The notes: generated from the sequence alone by a model not told the origin. 64,000 nucleotides of DNA from Bacilli bacterium (GCA_017416535.1 JAFQCG010000001.1:203013-267012); one strand, 5' to 3'; shown: positions 44,686 to 53,888, numbered from the stretch's first letter. Numbers and translations: made by a program.

Positions 44686-46897
44686 GGAATGTTCTTGAAA
44701 TAACTTCTTCTTGTTGTTTTCTTGTTAATCTGTTGAAGTGTACTGCATATCCTGATACACGAATTGTTAGTAGTGGATATTTATCTGGGTTTTCCATTGC
44801 ATCAATTAGTGTTTCACGATTTAATACGTTAACATTTAAGTGATGTGCTCCTTGAGCAAAATATCCATCAATAACGTTAGCTAAGTTAATAATTTGTTCA
44901 TCTTTATTTGTTCCTAATGCTGTAGGTACAATTGTAAATGTATTTGAAATACCATCTTTACAGCAGTTTCCATATGGAATTTTAGCTACAGAGTTAAGTG
45001 ATGCAATAGCTCCAGATTTATCTCTTCCATGCATAGGGTTTGCACCTGGTGCGAAAGGAATTCCGGCTTTTCTACCATCTGGTGTAGCTCCTGTTTTTGA
45101 ACCATATACTACATTTGATGTTATTGTTAATACTGATAGAGTAGGTTCTGCATTTCTATATGTTTTATGTTTCTTTAATTCAGAAGACATTTTATTAACT
45201 ATTTCTACTGCTATATCATCAACTCTGTCATCGTCATTTCCGTATTGTGGATAATCTCCTTCGATTTCAAAGTCAATTGCTAAACCGTCTTCATCACGAA
45301 TTGGTTTTACTTTTGCATATTTAATTGCAGATAGTGAGTCAGCTACTACTGATAGTCCAGCAACTCCATATGCCATATAACGATGTACTGTTGTATCGTG
45401 AAGTGCCATTTGTCCTGCTTCATAAGCATATTTATCATGCATGAAGTGAATTATGTTCATTGCACTTGCATATATTTCAGCAACTTTTTCTATTGCTCTA
45501 AAATATACTTCTTTTACTTTATCATAATCAAGAACTTCGTCTTGCATTATTTCGAAATCATCTAATACTTTTTCTTTTTTTACTTCATCAATACCACCAT
45601 TGATTGAGTATAAAAGTGTTTTTGCTAAGTTACAACGTGCACCAAAGAATTGCATGTCTTTTCCTAAACGCATTGCAGATACACAACAAGCGATTGCATA
45701 GTCATCTCCATAGATTGGACGCATCAAATCATCGCTTTCATATTGAATTGCGTCTGTATTAATAGACATTTTAGCACAATATTTTTTGAAGTTTTCTGGA
45801 AGTTTTTCACTCCATAAAACTGTCATATTTGGTTCTGGTGCTGGGTTAAGATTTGTTAGTGTATGTAGGATACGATATGAACTTTTTGTAACCATATGTT
45901 CATTGTGATCGTTAACTCCGGCAATACTACATGTAACCCAAGTTGGGTCTCCTGAGAATAATTCATCATAGTCAGGAGTTCTTAAATGTCTTGCTAAACG
46001 TAATTTAATTACGAATTGATCAATTAATTCTTGAGCATCTTCTTCAGTAATTAGTCCTGCTTCTAAGTCTCTATTAATATAGATATCGAAGAAGGCATCA
46101 ACTCTACCTAAACTCATTGCAGCACCATTGTTTTCTTTAATTGCTGCTAAATATCCAAAATATGTCCATTGAACTGCTTCTTTTGCATTGCTTGCTGGTT
46201 TTGAAATATCAAATCCATAAGTTGCAGCCATTTGTTTAATTTCTTCTAATGCTCTATATTGCATTGATACATCTTCTCTTAGTTGAATTAATTTTGCTGA
46301 CATTGGACCTTTTAGTTCGTCCCAATCTTTTTTCTTTTGTTCTTGTAAGAAGTCTATACCATATAAAGCTATACGTCGATAGTCTCCAATAATTCTACCA
46401 CGGCCATATGCATCTGGTAGACCTGTTAATAAACCAACGTGACGAGCTTTTCTTATTTCAGCAGTATAGGCATCGAAAACACCTTGGTTATGTGTTTTAC
46501 GATAGGCATTAAAATATTTATCTACTTCTGGATTTAATTTATAATTGTATGCTTCTAATTCTTGATATACCATTCTAATTCCACCAAAAGGATTTACAAT
46601 TCTCTTTAGTGGTGCATCTGTTTGTAGTCCAACGATTACATCGTCATCCTCACAGATATATCCTTTATCAAATGCATTTATTCCTGACATGTGGTCTACA
46701 TCAATATCAAGAACATGTTTTTCTAATTCTTCTTTTAGTAATTCTTCACATTTATTCCAAACTTTTGTTGTTTTAGCACTTTTTGGAGATAAAAATGAAT
46801 CGTCACCTTCATATTGTTTATAGTTTTTTTGTATGAAATCACTGACATTAATTGTTTTTTGCCAGCTACCTTCGTTAAAATTTTTCCATTGTTCCAT
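44672..46897 (-). CDS. pflB: Formate C-acetyltransferase (pyruvate formate-lyase)
   Basis: Cleaves pyruvate with CoA to acetyl-CoA and formate; the central enzyme of mixed-acid fermentation and destroyed by oxygen. It has 741 residues. The active-site cysteine pair is in [11 protein letters not shown] near 400. The C-terminal glycyl-radical motif [13 protein letters not shown] is near 712-724. Start behind GGAGG. Together with pflA it shows that the organism ferments pyruvate anaerobically. Confidence 0.98.
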   Translation of the reverse strand: MEQWKNFNEGSWQKTINVSDFIQKNYKQYEGDDSFLSPKSAKTTKVWNKCEELLKEELEKHVLDIDVDHMSGINAFDKGYICEDDDVIVGLQTDAPLKRIVNPFGGIRMVYQELEAYNYKLNPEVDKYFNAYRKTHNQGVFDAYTAEIRKARHVGLLTGLPDAYGRGRIIGDYRRIALYGIDFLQEQKKKDWDELKGPMSAKLIQLREDVSMQYRALEEIKQMAATYGFDISKPASNAKEAVQWTYFGYLAAIKENNGAAMSLGRVDAFFDIYINRDLEAGLITEEDAQELIDQFVIKLRLARHLRTPDYDELFSGDPTWVTCSIAGVNDHNEHMVTKSSYRILHTLTNLNPAPEPNMTVLWSEKLPENFKKYCAKMSINTDAIQYESDDLMRPIYGDDYAIACCVSAMRLGKDMQFFGARCNLAKTLLYSINGGIDEVKKEKVLDDFEIMQDEVLDYDKVKEVYFRAIEKVAEIYASAMNIIHFMHDKYAYEAGQMALHDTTVHRYMAYGVAGLSVVADSLSAIKYAKVKPIRDEDGLAIDFEIEGDYPQYGNDDDRVDDIAVEIVNKMSSELKKHKTYRNAEPTLSVLTITSNVVYGSKTGATPDGRKAGIPFAPGANPMHGRDKSGAIASLNSVAKIPYGNCCKDGISNTFTIVPTALGTNKDEQIINLANVIDGYFAQGAHHLNVNVLNRETLIDAMENPDKYPLLTIRVSGYAVHFNRLTRKQQEEVISRTFHESK

Positions 46898-46991
46898 AAG
46901 CCTCGTCCTCCGATTATTAGTATACCACGAATAACTAATTTTTAATATGCTAATTCTTCTTATTAGACACTATTTTTGGTAGTAGTTTACA

Positions 46992-47020
46992 TTGAATTAT
47001 TTTTTAGTTTGTGCTATAAT
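46992..47020 (+). promoter_or_regulatory. Promoter of ssrA
   Basis: TTGAAT (46992-46997), 17 bp, TATAAT (47015-47020) with TG extension; it ends about 10 bases before the tmRNA 5' end. Confidence 0.85.
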
Positions 47021-47030
47021 CTTTGTACAT

Positions 47031-47412
47031 GGGGCTGACTTGGTTTCGACGGGAATATTTGAGCATAGATGGCAAGTCGAATGTCCACGTCACGGACACA
47101 AAAAAATAAATGCAAACAAAATTAAAAATGCAGTAGCAAACTTATTTGGTGGAAACCAAGCAGTTGCTTTTGCCTAATAATAATATAATGGCCTGCGCTT
47201 TCTTTTAATTTCTACTCGTGAATTTTTAGAAAGCTCGATTTAGCGAGTTATAGCTATTAGTTGTCTAGCTAATAGAAAGAATCTCTAGACTGGTACATTA
47301 TCTTGGTCGTTAATTACTTGGGTAATGTATAAGAATAATTAGTTAACTAAGCTTGTAGAGGTTTATGTAGCTTTATTTTCGGACAGGAGTTCGATTCTCC
47401 TCAGCTCCACCA
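47031..47412 (+). ncRNA. ssrA: Transfer-messenger RNA (tmRNA)
   Basis: The one-piece tmRNA begins GGGGCTGACTTGGTTTCGAC, the universal 5' acceptor and T-arm-partner sequence. It ends with GGAGTTCGATTCTCC of the T-arm, CTCAGCTCC of the acceptor stem, and an encoded CCA. The tag frame starts with GCA at 47112 and stops at TAA 47175-47177. The encoded tag is ANKIKNAVANLFGGNQAVAF plus a final Ala (21 residues). It ends in AFA rather than the common ALAA, as in some Mollicutes. Pseudoknot regions follow downstream. It works with SmpB and RNase R encoded nearby. Confidence 0.98.
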
Positions 47413-47413
47413 A

Positions 47414-47453
47414 TAAAAAAATTAACTCTAACTTTTTAGTTAGAGTTTTCTTT
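47414..47453. terminator. Bidirectional terminator between ssrA and the HD-domain gene
   Basis: AACTCTAACT-TTTT-AGTTAGAGTT (47424-47447) is flanked by an A-run and a T-rich tail, serving both converging genes. Confidence 0.85.
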
Positions 47454-48509
47454 TGGTTTAATTTGTTGTGATTCTTTTATTTTTGTACTACTTATATTGT
47501 TAAAGTAATATGTAAATAATGATGATACATCATAAAATATTTTGTCTAATTGTTCATCTGATATGTTATATGTTGCTTTTAATGTTCCAATAGAATTTGG
47601 TTCAATTTCACCTGTTTGTTCTAAGAAATAAAACATAAGGTTAGAAAATTCTGCTTTAAAGTAATTTCTATTTTTTGGATCGGGAGTTGAACGTGTTGCA
47701 ATATCAGATACTCTATCATATGGTGAAAGTATTCCATATGATGTTGCCATTAAATCGGACATATTTATAATTGAATCATATATGTTATAGTTATAATTTT
47801 CTAAAAATTCTGTTACATCGTCTTTTGTTGCATTTTCTTCAAATTTTGGATTTCCATCTTCATCAATATAAAAGTTTGGGAGAGCAGGGTCACATCCACA
47901 GCATCGTCCACCTTTATTTGTTTGTTTATTACCTATAAATGAATGTGTAAGGCATATAAATGCTTCATCTGTCCATCCTTCATCTGATAATATTTCGAAA
48001 CCAGCTACTGTATGCATTAAGGTATGTGTATATTTTCTTCCAATATCATGAAGTATCCCTAATTTTCTTGCTGTATCTGGATTAAGTCCTAAAGATTTGG
48101 CAATATTAGCAGCAGCTTCGCCTTGGTATAGGCAATGACTAATCCATGCAGTTGTAGAATTTGATGAATTTTCTCTTAGTTTTGAACCTACTGTAATATC
48201 TTGATTAATACAATCATAGGCTAATCTCAAAAGAATTTCTTTAAAGTCTTTATCACATTTTATATCTTTTGTATCAAATCCTTGTGTTAGTTTATAACAA
48301 TCTTCTAAGGATATTGAAATTGGATTTTCTTTATATCGATAGTAGTATTCGATTTTACTACATAAATTGTCTAGTTCTTCATATGGAAGAGATTTAATAC
48401 ACATTAAAAATGCATCAGATGCTGTATTATTATTTTCATATTTTGCGGTTACTTTATGCTTAGTAATATTTTTATAATAATTACTTGAAAAATTTAAATA
48501 TTGTGTCAT
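47436..48509 (-). CDS. HD-domain phosphohydrolase-like protein
   Basis: A 357-residue cytoplasmic protein. HD-domain residues are seen around 135-175: ISHCLYQGEAAANIAKSLGL, then GILHDIGRKYTHTLMHTVAG, giving the His and His-Asp metal ligands. HSFIGNK follows with a further His. A Cys-rich patch GGRCCGCDPALPN (near 200) is unusual and could bind a metal. HD proteins hydrolyse phosphate esters such as nucleotides or cyclic dinucleotides; the substrate here is not deducible. Start behind AAGGAGG-like AGGAGGCG. It converges with ssrA and is separated from the AAA gene by a divergent promoter region. Confidence 0.75.
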   Translation of the reverse strand: MTQYLNFSSNYYKNITKHKVTAKYENNNTASDAFLMCIKSLPYEELDNLCSKIEYYYRYKENPISISLEDCYKLTQGFDTKDIKCDKDFKEILLRLAYDCINQDITVGSKLRENSSNSTTAWISHCLYQGEAAANIAKSLGLNPDTARKLGILHDIGRKYTHTLMHTVAGFEILSDEGWTDEAFICLTHSFIGNKQTNKGGRCCGCDPALPNFYIDEDGNPKFEENATKDDVTEFLENYNYNIYDSIINMSDLMATSYGILSPYDRVSDIATRSTPDPKNRNYFKAEFSNLMFYFLEQTGEIEPNSIGTLKATYNISDEQLDKIFYDVSSLFTYYFNNISSTKIKESQQIKPKENSN

Positions 48510-48610
48510 TATATCGCCTCCTTATATTTGAATTATAATACATAAAGTGGTTATTTTAAAGATTTTTTAATAGGTATATGACAACATTTTAATATTTTGT
48601 TAAAAACATA

Positions 48611-48640
48611 TTGACAAAAACAGAAGAGGGGTCGTATAAT
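48611..48640 (+). promoter_or_regulatory. Promoter of the AAA ATPase operon
   Basis: TTGACA (48611-48616), 18 bp, TATAAT (48635-48640). Confidence 0.85.
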
Positions 48641-48679
48641 GAAATTGTCAGAAGAGTGCACTTTTTTTTGATAAGACAT

Positions 48680-48696
48680 ATTAACATATTGTTAAT
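48680..48696 (+). promoter_or_regulatory. Palindrome in the AAA operon leader, possible operator
   Basis: ATTAACA-TAT-TGTTAAT is a perfect 7-bp inverted repeat about 40 bases downstream of the -10. Related half-sites (TTTTGTTAAAAACA) lie just upstream of the -35 near 48595-48610. The binding protein is unknown; a small RNA hairpin is the alternative. Confidence 0.4.
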
Positions 48697-48716
48697 AACA
48701 AAAAGAAGGGATGACT

Positions 48717-50462
48717 ATGAGTAATTATGAAAAGAGTGGTAGAACATTTATAGCATATCAAGGGAGAGAGTATAGTAACCATGATATTGTTGCTAGACTA
48801 AATAGAGATTGTCCAGGTGGATATACTGTTAAGAGTAATACTAAAAGGGATGATGGGGTTGTTTTTGCAAAAATAGTGTGTGATAACTATTTAGAAGATA
48901 GAGATCCTAATCATTCACAGGTTGGTGTTATGACTGTTAATGGATATGATCAAGATGAAATTGGTAATGCAGTCAGGGATTATAGTACTTATAATATTGA
49001 TGATTCTGATAAATATCATGTGCTTGTAAATAGACTTTATCGAGATAGTGGAGAAAGTGTATTTAGAAAACTTGAAAGTAGAATGAATTTTTGTTCTGTT
49101 ATTTGGGATGGTAGAACAAAAGATTTAATTGCTGGAGTTACTAATGGTAGAAAATCATATACTAAACTTTATTATGGATATACAAATAATAATGAAGAAT
49201 TAATGTTTTCTAATGATGCTGAAGTATTAAGGGATTTCTGTAGTGAAGTTATTGAGATGGAAGCTAATACTTATATGAAAAATGGGGAATTATTTACTCT
49301 TGATGGTGAACCTATTAAGAAAGGAAATGATCCTTTAATTAAAAAAACTCGTCAAAATGCTGATTTTTTATTAGATGGATTAAATGCTTTACTTGTTTCA
49401 ATTACAAAGGAATCTGTAAAAGCGAAGATTGAGGAAAATTTAGATGAATATTTAGCTTCTGATGATCCTAAGAAAAAACTTACTGATTATATTACTAAGG
49501 AATTAGATGATATAACTAAAAAAGAGGTTTTAGAATTAATTAATCGTGTTATTGATGATTATAGATTAGAAGAAAATGTTGAACAAACTTTGAGAGATTT
49601 ATTTGATAATGTTTTGGAGGAATATTCTAAAACTGTAAATGTTCCTGTTTCATATAATGTGTATTTAAATGGTAATCAAGTTGGACAAACTAATGGTGGC
49701 TTTTATCATGAAAAGTATCCACAGATATTGAGACAAATTCAATTAGATGAACCAATAATGCTAATCGGACCTGCTGGTTCTGGTAAGAATGTTGCAGTTA
49801 GTCAAGTAGCAGATTCTTTAGGTTTAAAAATGTATTATACAAATAATGCTTCTAATGAATTTAAACTAACTGGATTTATTGATGCTGGTGGTAATTATAG
49901 GGATACAGAGTTTTATAAAGCTTTTAAAAATGGTGGAGTATTTTTCTTAGATGAAATTGATAATTCTGATCCTTCTGCATTAATTGTTATTAACTCTGCG
50001 CTTGCTAATGGATATATGGCTTTTCCTCATGAAACTATTGATAGACATCCTGATTTTAGAATTATTGCAGCTGCAAATACATGGGGTAAGGGTGCTGATT
50101 TACAATATGTTGGTAGAAATGCTCTTGATGCCGCAACTCTTGACAGATTTGATAATATTTTCTTTGATTATGATAGACATTTAGAAGAATGTTTATATCC
50201 TAATGAAGATGTTCTTAAATTTATGTGGTCATTTAGAGATGCAGTATTAAAAACAAAAATTCCACATGTTGTATCTACTCGCGGAATTGGTAAAGTATAT
50301 AAAAAAGAAATTAACGGAATACCTGTTGAAGATATTTTAACTTCTAATGTTATTAAGAATTTAGGACAAGATGATGTTAATACTATTGTTGGTAATATGA
50401 GAGATATAAATACTTCAAATAAGTACCTTGAGGGAGTTAAACAATTAACTTTAAGGAGGTAG
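48717..50462 (+). CDS. MoxR/CobS-like AAA+ ATPase with a large novel N-terminal region
   Basis: 581 residues; ATG 48717 is preferred to ATG 48711, which touches the AAGGGATG ribosome binding site. The AAA domain occupies about 335-520: Walker A LIGPAGSGKNVAV near 347, Walker B GGVFFLDEIDNSDPSALIVI near 405, sensor region FRIIAAANTWG near 450 and DRFDNIFFDYD near 478. This is the dynein-related AAA_5 type, whose members remodel partners, often a VWA-domain protein. Residues 1-330 hold a mixed domain and a Glu/Lys-rich helical stretch (about 220-310) that I do not recognise. A consensus promoter and the partner gene four bases downstream mark a two-gene operon. Confidence 0.75.
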   Translation: MSNYEKSGRTFIAYQGREYSNHDIVARLNRDCPGGYTVKSNTKRDDGVVFAKIVCDNYLEDRDPNHSQVGVMTVNGYDQDEIGNAVRDYSTYNIDDSDKYHVLVNRLYRDSGESVFRKLESRMNFCSVIWDGRTKDLIAGVTNGRKSYTKLYYGYTNNNEELMFSNDAEVLRDFCSEVIEMEANTYMKNGELFTLDGEPIKKGNDPLIKKTRQNADFLLDGLNALLVSITKESVKAKIEENLDEYLASDDPKKKLTDYITKELDDITKKEVLELINRVIDDYRLEENVEQTLRDLFDNVLEEYSKTVNVPVSYNVYLNGNQVGQTNGGFYHEKYPQILRQIQLDEPIMLIGPAGSGKNVAVSQVADSLGLKMYYTNNASNEFKLTGFIDAGGNYRDTEFYKAFKNGGVFFLDEIDNSDPSALIVINSALANGYMAFPHETIDRHPDFRIIAAANTWGKGADLQYVGRNALDAATLDRFDNIFFDYDRHLEECLYPNEDVLKFMWSFRDAVLKTKIPHVVSTRGIGKVYKKEINGIPVEDILTSNVIKNLGQDDVNTIVGNMRDINTSNKYLEGVKQLTLRR

Positions 50463-50465
50463 TTT

Positions 50466-51359
50466 ATGTATAAGACATATCGAAAAAATGGTTATGATGT
50501 AATGTATTATAGATTTGATTCTATTTCTGAGTTTGTTGATTATTTGAAGAATGCTCCAATTCAATCTGATGCTTTTTATAATCTATCTAGTGAATCAGGT
50601 AGTTATAGTTTTACACAAACAAGATCTTTTGATGAAGCAATTGATTTAATAAAATATGGTTATCACGATGACTTTGAAAAATTAGTTCAATTAAAATTAA
50701 AATTAGAGAAGTATATAAAAATGTCTAAAAAGAGAAATAAACAATTTAATGATTATATTGGATATGTTCCTGATGTTAAAGCTTATTTAGAAGGAAATCC
50801 TTTATCAATGCTAAATAAAAAAAGTGAAATACGTAAGAAAATAAACGTTTATATGAATACATCTTTTTATGGAAATACTTCTAAAGAGGCAATTTTTAAT
50901 AGAGGTGCAATTGTGTTATCTATGGTTGAGATTTTGGAGAATATGGGATTTAGTGTTGATTTGCATTTGTTTGAAATGTCGACTGTTGGTTCAATGATGC
51001 ATTTTAGTGACTTTATTTTAAAGGCTGAAAATGAAAGAATGAATATTCAAAAATTGTATTTTCCTCTTTGTCATCCTTCTTGGATTAGAAGACTTAATTT
51101 TAGATTAATTGAGGTTACTCCAGATATTACATCTAGTTGGTCTGGAGGTTATGGCAAACCTAGTGATTTAGAAACAATGAAAAAGGTAATAGATTTAGAT
51201 AAAAATGATATTATTATTCCTACAATTGAAGAATTAAATGTATGTGGTAGAAATGTTGTTGCAGATGCAAATAGTGTTTTTGATTATGTTAATAGAATAG
51301 ATAGTAAGGAATTTACTTTAGATAGAGTTGAAGAAAGTCCTAAAGTTTATAGAAGATAA
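50466..51359 (+). CDS. Unknown protein paired with the MoxR-like ATPase
   Basis: 297 residues, strong AAGGAGG site, start four bases after the ATPase stop. Domain unknown to me. The N-terminal SFDEAIDLIKYGYHDDFEKL resembles phage-associated and chromosomal proteins of unknown function (DUF7192-like). The middle RGAIVLSMVEILENMGFSVD followed by LHLFEMS reads like a helix-strand of a Rossmann or von Willebrand A fold, and an earlier INVYMNTSFYGNTSKEA might be its first strand and loop. A VWA-like partner would suit a MoxR-type ATPase, but the MIDAS motif DxSxS is absent. Conserved-looking LCHPSWIRRL and SSWSGGYGKP stretches could mark the active surface. Confidence 0.5.
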   Translation: MYKTYRKNGYDVMYYRFDSISEFVDYLKNAPIQSDAFYNLSSESGSYSFTQTRSFDEAIDLIKYGYHDDFEKLVQLKLKLEKYIKMSKKRNKQFNDYIGYVPDVKAYLEGNPLSMLNKKSEIRKKINVYMNTSFYGNTSKEAIFNRGAIVLSMVEILENMGFSVDLHLFEMSTVGSMMHFSDFILKAENERMNIQKLYFPLCHPSWIRRLNFRLIEVTPDITSSWSGGYGKPSDLETMKKVIDLDKNDIIIPTIEELNVCGRNVVADANSVFDYVNRIDSKEFTLDRVEESPKVYRR

Positions 51360-51384
51360 AAAAGAACCATTTGGTTCTTTTTCT
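51358..51384. terminator. Bidirectional terminator between the ATPase operon and the deoxynucleotidase
   Basis: AAAAAGAACCA-TT-TGGTTCTTTTT, flanked by A-run and T-run. Confidence 0.85.
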
Positions 51385-51949
51385 ATGAATGATTTGCTAT
51401 GTAATTATATACATCTTCCCAATTATATACTTTTTGGTGTTCTTCATTTGATTCATTTATTGGGGAAACAAATAATAGTGCTTTAATTCCTTTTTCTTTA
51501 ACACTATTACATTGATTTATAGAGTCGTCAATAAATATATCAATATTTTGTTCTTTACAAATTCCAGCTTTATCAAAGGTACATATTAATTCATCATATT
51601 CTATACCATGATTTTTTAGGTATTCAGATGATGTTTTATAAGCATCTGTATAAAATAGATTGTTTCTTGCGGTTATGATTGTTATCTTGTGTCCTAGTTT
51701 TTTTATTTTTCTAATGTATTCAGCTGCATCTGGTTTTACTGGAGTATTAGGTATTAATTTATCAAAATTTGCTTTGGCAAATTCAAGTTCTTGTTCTTTC
51801 ATTTTAGGAGTTAGAGTTGTATATGATATTTTATTTTCTTTTAAGTAGTCTAAATCCATATTATAAAATTCTGCTACAGCAGGCATTAGATAATTAAATG
51901 TGTTTGTTATTGTATCATCTATATCTATTCCTATATTGAGTATCTTCAT
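51383..51949 (-). CDS. HAD-family 5'(3')-deoxyribonucleotidase-like phosphatase
   Basis: 188 residues from ATG 51949 (GAGGAGTG upstream; the in-frame ATG at 51964 overlaps that site). HAD motif I is GIDIDDTITNT near 7-17 with both aspartates. Motif II is KITIITARN near 92-100. Motif IV is FIDDSINQC near 145. The layout matches the NT5C/YqfW-type family that dephosphorylates deoxynucleoside monophosphates or similar small substrates. It is divergent from the kinase-like and deoxyribosyltransferase-like genes, so a common theme of nucleotide turnover is plausible. Substrate unproven. Confidence 0.78.
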   Translation of the reverse strand: MKILNIGIDIDDTITNTFNYLMPAVAEFYNMDLDYLKENKISYTTLTPKMKEQELEFAKANFDKLIPNTPVKPDAAEYIRKIKKLGHKITIITARNNLFYTDAYKTSSEYLKNHGIEYDELICTFDKAGICKEQNIDIFIDDSINQCNSVKEKGIKALLFVSPINESNEEHQKVYNWEDVYNYIANHS

Positions 51950-52015
51950 TTTATCACTCCTCATTATAATTATAACATAAGCAGTATATATGATATAATA
52001 AAAGTAGGTGATGAT

Positions 52016-52579
52016 ATGTCAAATGAGGAAATGTTTATTGATTTAGTAATTGATAAGAAACCATATATTAAAAATTTTTCTAATGATCCAGTTATTAATT
52101 TGACTGGAGAAAGTGGAAGTGGTAAGTCTTTTTATGCACAACAGTATTTAAATGATGATAATTATATTGTAATTGATACAGATGAGGTTTTTGGAAGATT
52201 TGAAACTTCTTCTGGTGTTAATAGGGAGTATGGAGAACATATTAGAGAAAAATTTGATGTATTACCAGAACTTATTTATGAATTTGATATGTATTACCAA
52301 GATATTTTAGAATATTTTGAGGGTTGTGGAAAAACTATTGTTATTGATTCTGCGCAATTTAGAAATATGAAAGATGTTAGTAAGTTAAAAGGAAAACTTA
52401 TTGTGATGAGGACATCTGTTAATACTTGTTATGAAAGATGCTTAGAAAGATATAAAAAAAATAATCCAAATTATTTGGATGAGGATTTTATAAAATATAG
52501 TGAAAGAAAGAAAGCTATATATAAATGGTATTTAGGATTAAATGAATTTTTAAAAAGAGTAGAAGAGGTGGATATATGA
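52016..52579 (+). CDS. P-loop NTPase, small-molecule kinase-like
   Basis: 187 residues. Walker A is INLTGESGSGKSFYAQQYL near 24-42. DNYIVIDTDEVFGRFE follows as a substrate-binding strand, and KTIVIDSAQFRN near 112 is a Walker-B-like strand. RTSVNTCYERCLERYKKNNP near 140 supplies the arginine-rich lid. The layout is that of nucleoside/shikimate-type kinases or zeta-toxin-like kinases, but I cannot name the substrate. Start behind AGGTGAT. It overlaps the next gene by four bases (ATGA), implying coupled expression with the deoxyribosyltransferase-like protein. Stop codon TGA. Confidence 0.65.
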   Translation: MSNEEMFIDLVIDKKPYIKNFSNDPVINLTGESGSGKSFYAQQYLNDDNYIVIDTDEVFGRFETSSGVNREYGEHIREKFDVLPELIYEFDMYYQDILEYFEGCGKTIVIDSAQFRNMKDVSKLKGKLIVMRTSVNTCYERCLERYKKNNPNYLDEDFIKYSERKKAIYKWYLGLNEFLKRVEEVDI

Positions 52580-53037
52580 GAGTAAATTTTTCTGATGAGG
52601 TTGTATTAAAGGGTAAGAAGTCAATATTTTTAGCAGGACCTACACCTAGAGAGGAAAAAGTTGCTTCTTGGAGAGTTGATGCTGTTAAGAAATTAGAAGA
52701 ACTTGGGTTTGATGGAGTAGTATTTGTTCCGGAATATTCTACTTGGGTTCCTAAAACAAATTATGTAGATCAAGCTAATTGGGAAAGAGAAGCATTAACT
52801 GAGGCAACCGTTATATTATTTTGGATTCCTAGAAGTTTACCTGATATGCCTGGTTTTTCTACAAATGTAGAGTTTGGTTATTGGTTACATTCTAAGAAAG
52901 TTATTTATGGTAGACCAGATGGTGCCCCTAAAACTAAATATTTAGATTGGTTATATAAGACTGATTATAATGAAGAACCATTTAACGATTTAGATAAACT
53001 ATTAGAATACGCTGTGGAAATTATTAATAGGTTGTAA
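52576..53037 (+). CDS. Nucleoside 2-deoxyribosyltransferase-like protein
   Basis: 153 residues. The N-terminal KSIFLAGPTPREEKVASWRV has the AGPxxR signature, VFVPEYSTWVPKTN and NWEREALTEATVILFWIPRS include the expected catalytic acidic region, and GFSTNVEFGYWLHSKKVIYG provides the NVEFG motif (catalytic Glu in NDT-family enzymes). Family enzymes exchange bases between deoxynucleosides or hydrolyse nucleoside monophosphates. It overlaps the P-loop gene by four bases. The pair beside a deoxynucleotidase suggests a salvage or nucleotide-sanitising cassette. Confidence 0.8.
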   Translation: MRVNFSDEVVLKGKKSIFLAGPTPREEKVASWRVDAVKKLEELGFDGVVFVPEYSTWVPKTNYVDQANWEREALTEATVILFWIPRSLPDMPGFSTNVEFGYWLHSKKVIYGRPDGAPKTKYLDWLYKTDYNEEPFNDLDKLLEYAVEIINRL

Positions 53038-53058
53038 AAAGACACTGATGTGTCTTTT
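53036..53058. terminator. Bidirectional terminator between the deoxyribosyltransferase-like gene and coaB
   Basis: AAAAGACAC-TGAT-GTGTCTTTT (53037-53058). Confidence 0.8.
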
Positions 53059-53821
53059 ATTTCTGAATAAATGATTTTGTTTTTTGATAAATGTCTTCAG
53101 GAGAATGAAATTCTGTGTTTTGGTAGCCATCTTTATTTACTAAGAATGATAAATGTTGACCTTGTCTTAGATCAGCCAAATCATTAGCGATAATATAATC
53201 CATATTATTTTTGTCACATAATTTTCTTGCTACTTCTAATAAATGTTCTTTAGTGACATTTTCTAGAAGTTTAAAGCCTACTAATGTTGCATTTGGATAC
53301 CAGTTTCTTAAGTTTGAGATTAGTTTTGGTGTAAGTGTTAGTTTAACTGTAAGGTGTGGTTCATAGCTACTAATCTTTGTATCATCATCAACTTTACATG
53401 ATGGATTAGTTAAAATACTTAAAATTTCTTCTTCTGTAGTTTGTCCAGATGCAATAGCCTCAACTAATTCTTTAGCTAAATCTTCCATTCTAAATGAAAA
53501 TTCTGGTTTATAATCTCCTACTGCTGAAGAGTGAATAACTAAATCATATTCATTTTTTGATTCTTGCTCTAATGCAAGATACATATCTTGTGTAGTTTCA
53601 ATTGGAATTGATCTTAAGTTTTTGTGTCCCGCCAAGTGATATTTTTCAAATAAGCCACTTCTAAATACACTTCTTGTTCCAATTAATGTAACTTGTTCTC
53701 CACTTTCTAAAAAATTTCTGGTTAATTCAATACCTAGTCTACCAGTAGACATGTTTGTTATTTTCATGACCTCATCAATATATTCGTTTGTAGGTCCTGC
53801 TGTGATTAATATTTTTTTCAT
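53057..53821 (-). CDS. coaB: Phosphopantothenate--cysteine ligase, stand-alone CoaB
   Basis: Joins cysteine to 4'-phosphopantothenate in CoA synthesis. 254 residues from ATG 53821 (AAGGAGAG upstream). It begins ILITAGPTNEYIDEVMKITN with the STGRLG motif, has SSAVGDYKP near 97 and the later KLTLTPKLI and GFKLLENV stretches, then MDYIIANDLAD. In most bacteria CoaB is fused to the CoaC decarboxylase; separate CoaB is typical of streptococci and enterococci. No coaC is adjacent. A LysR regulator is divergent, 92 bases away, and could control it. Confidence 0.88.
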   Translation of the reverse strand: MKKILITAGPTNEYIDEVMKITNMSTGRLGIELTRNFLESGEQVTLIGTRSVFRSGLFEKYHLAGHKNLRSIPIETTQDMYLALEQESKNEYDLVIHSSAVGDYKPEFSFRMEDLAKELVEAIASGQTTEEEILSILTNPSCKVDDDTKISSYEPHLTVKLTLTPKLISNLRNWYPNATLVGFKLLENVTKEHLLEVARKLCDKNNMDYIIANDLADLRQGQHLSFLVNKDGYQNTEFHSPEDIYQKTKSFIQK

Positions 53822-53846
53822 ATTTATCTCTCCTTTCAATTTGTAT

Positions 53847-53875
53847 TTTACTAGTATTTGTGTTATAAGTATAAT
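53847..53875 (+). promoter_or_regulatory. Promoter of the LysR-type regulator
   Basis: TTTACT (53847-53852), 17 bp, TATAAT (53870-53875). Confidence 0.6.
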
Positions 53876-53888
53876 ATATATAACTTAT
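53865..53888 (+). promoter_or_regulatory. Inverted repeat in the coaB-lysR gap, likely LysR operator
   Basis: ATAAGT-N12-ACTTAT overlaps the -10 of the regulator gene. Such AT-rich dyads with T and A about 11 bases apart are typical LysR sites, so autoregulation is plausible. Confidence 0.5.

Noticed and set aside
46992-47177. 61-codon open frame through the tmRNA promoter and tag region
   Set aside because: It overlaps the ssrA promoter and tmRNA body; only its last 21 codons, the tag frame, are translated, and by tmRNA rather than from an ATG.
48711-51359. Calling the ATPase pair a prophage remnant
   Set aside because: No integrase, repressor, structural gene or attachment repeat nearby, and base composition matches the surroundings.
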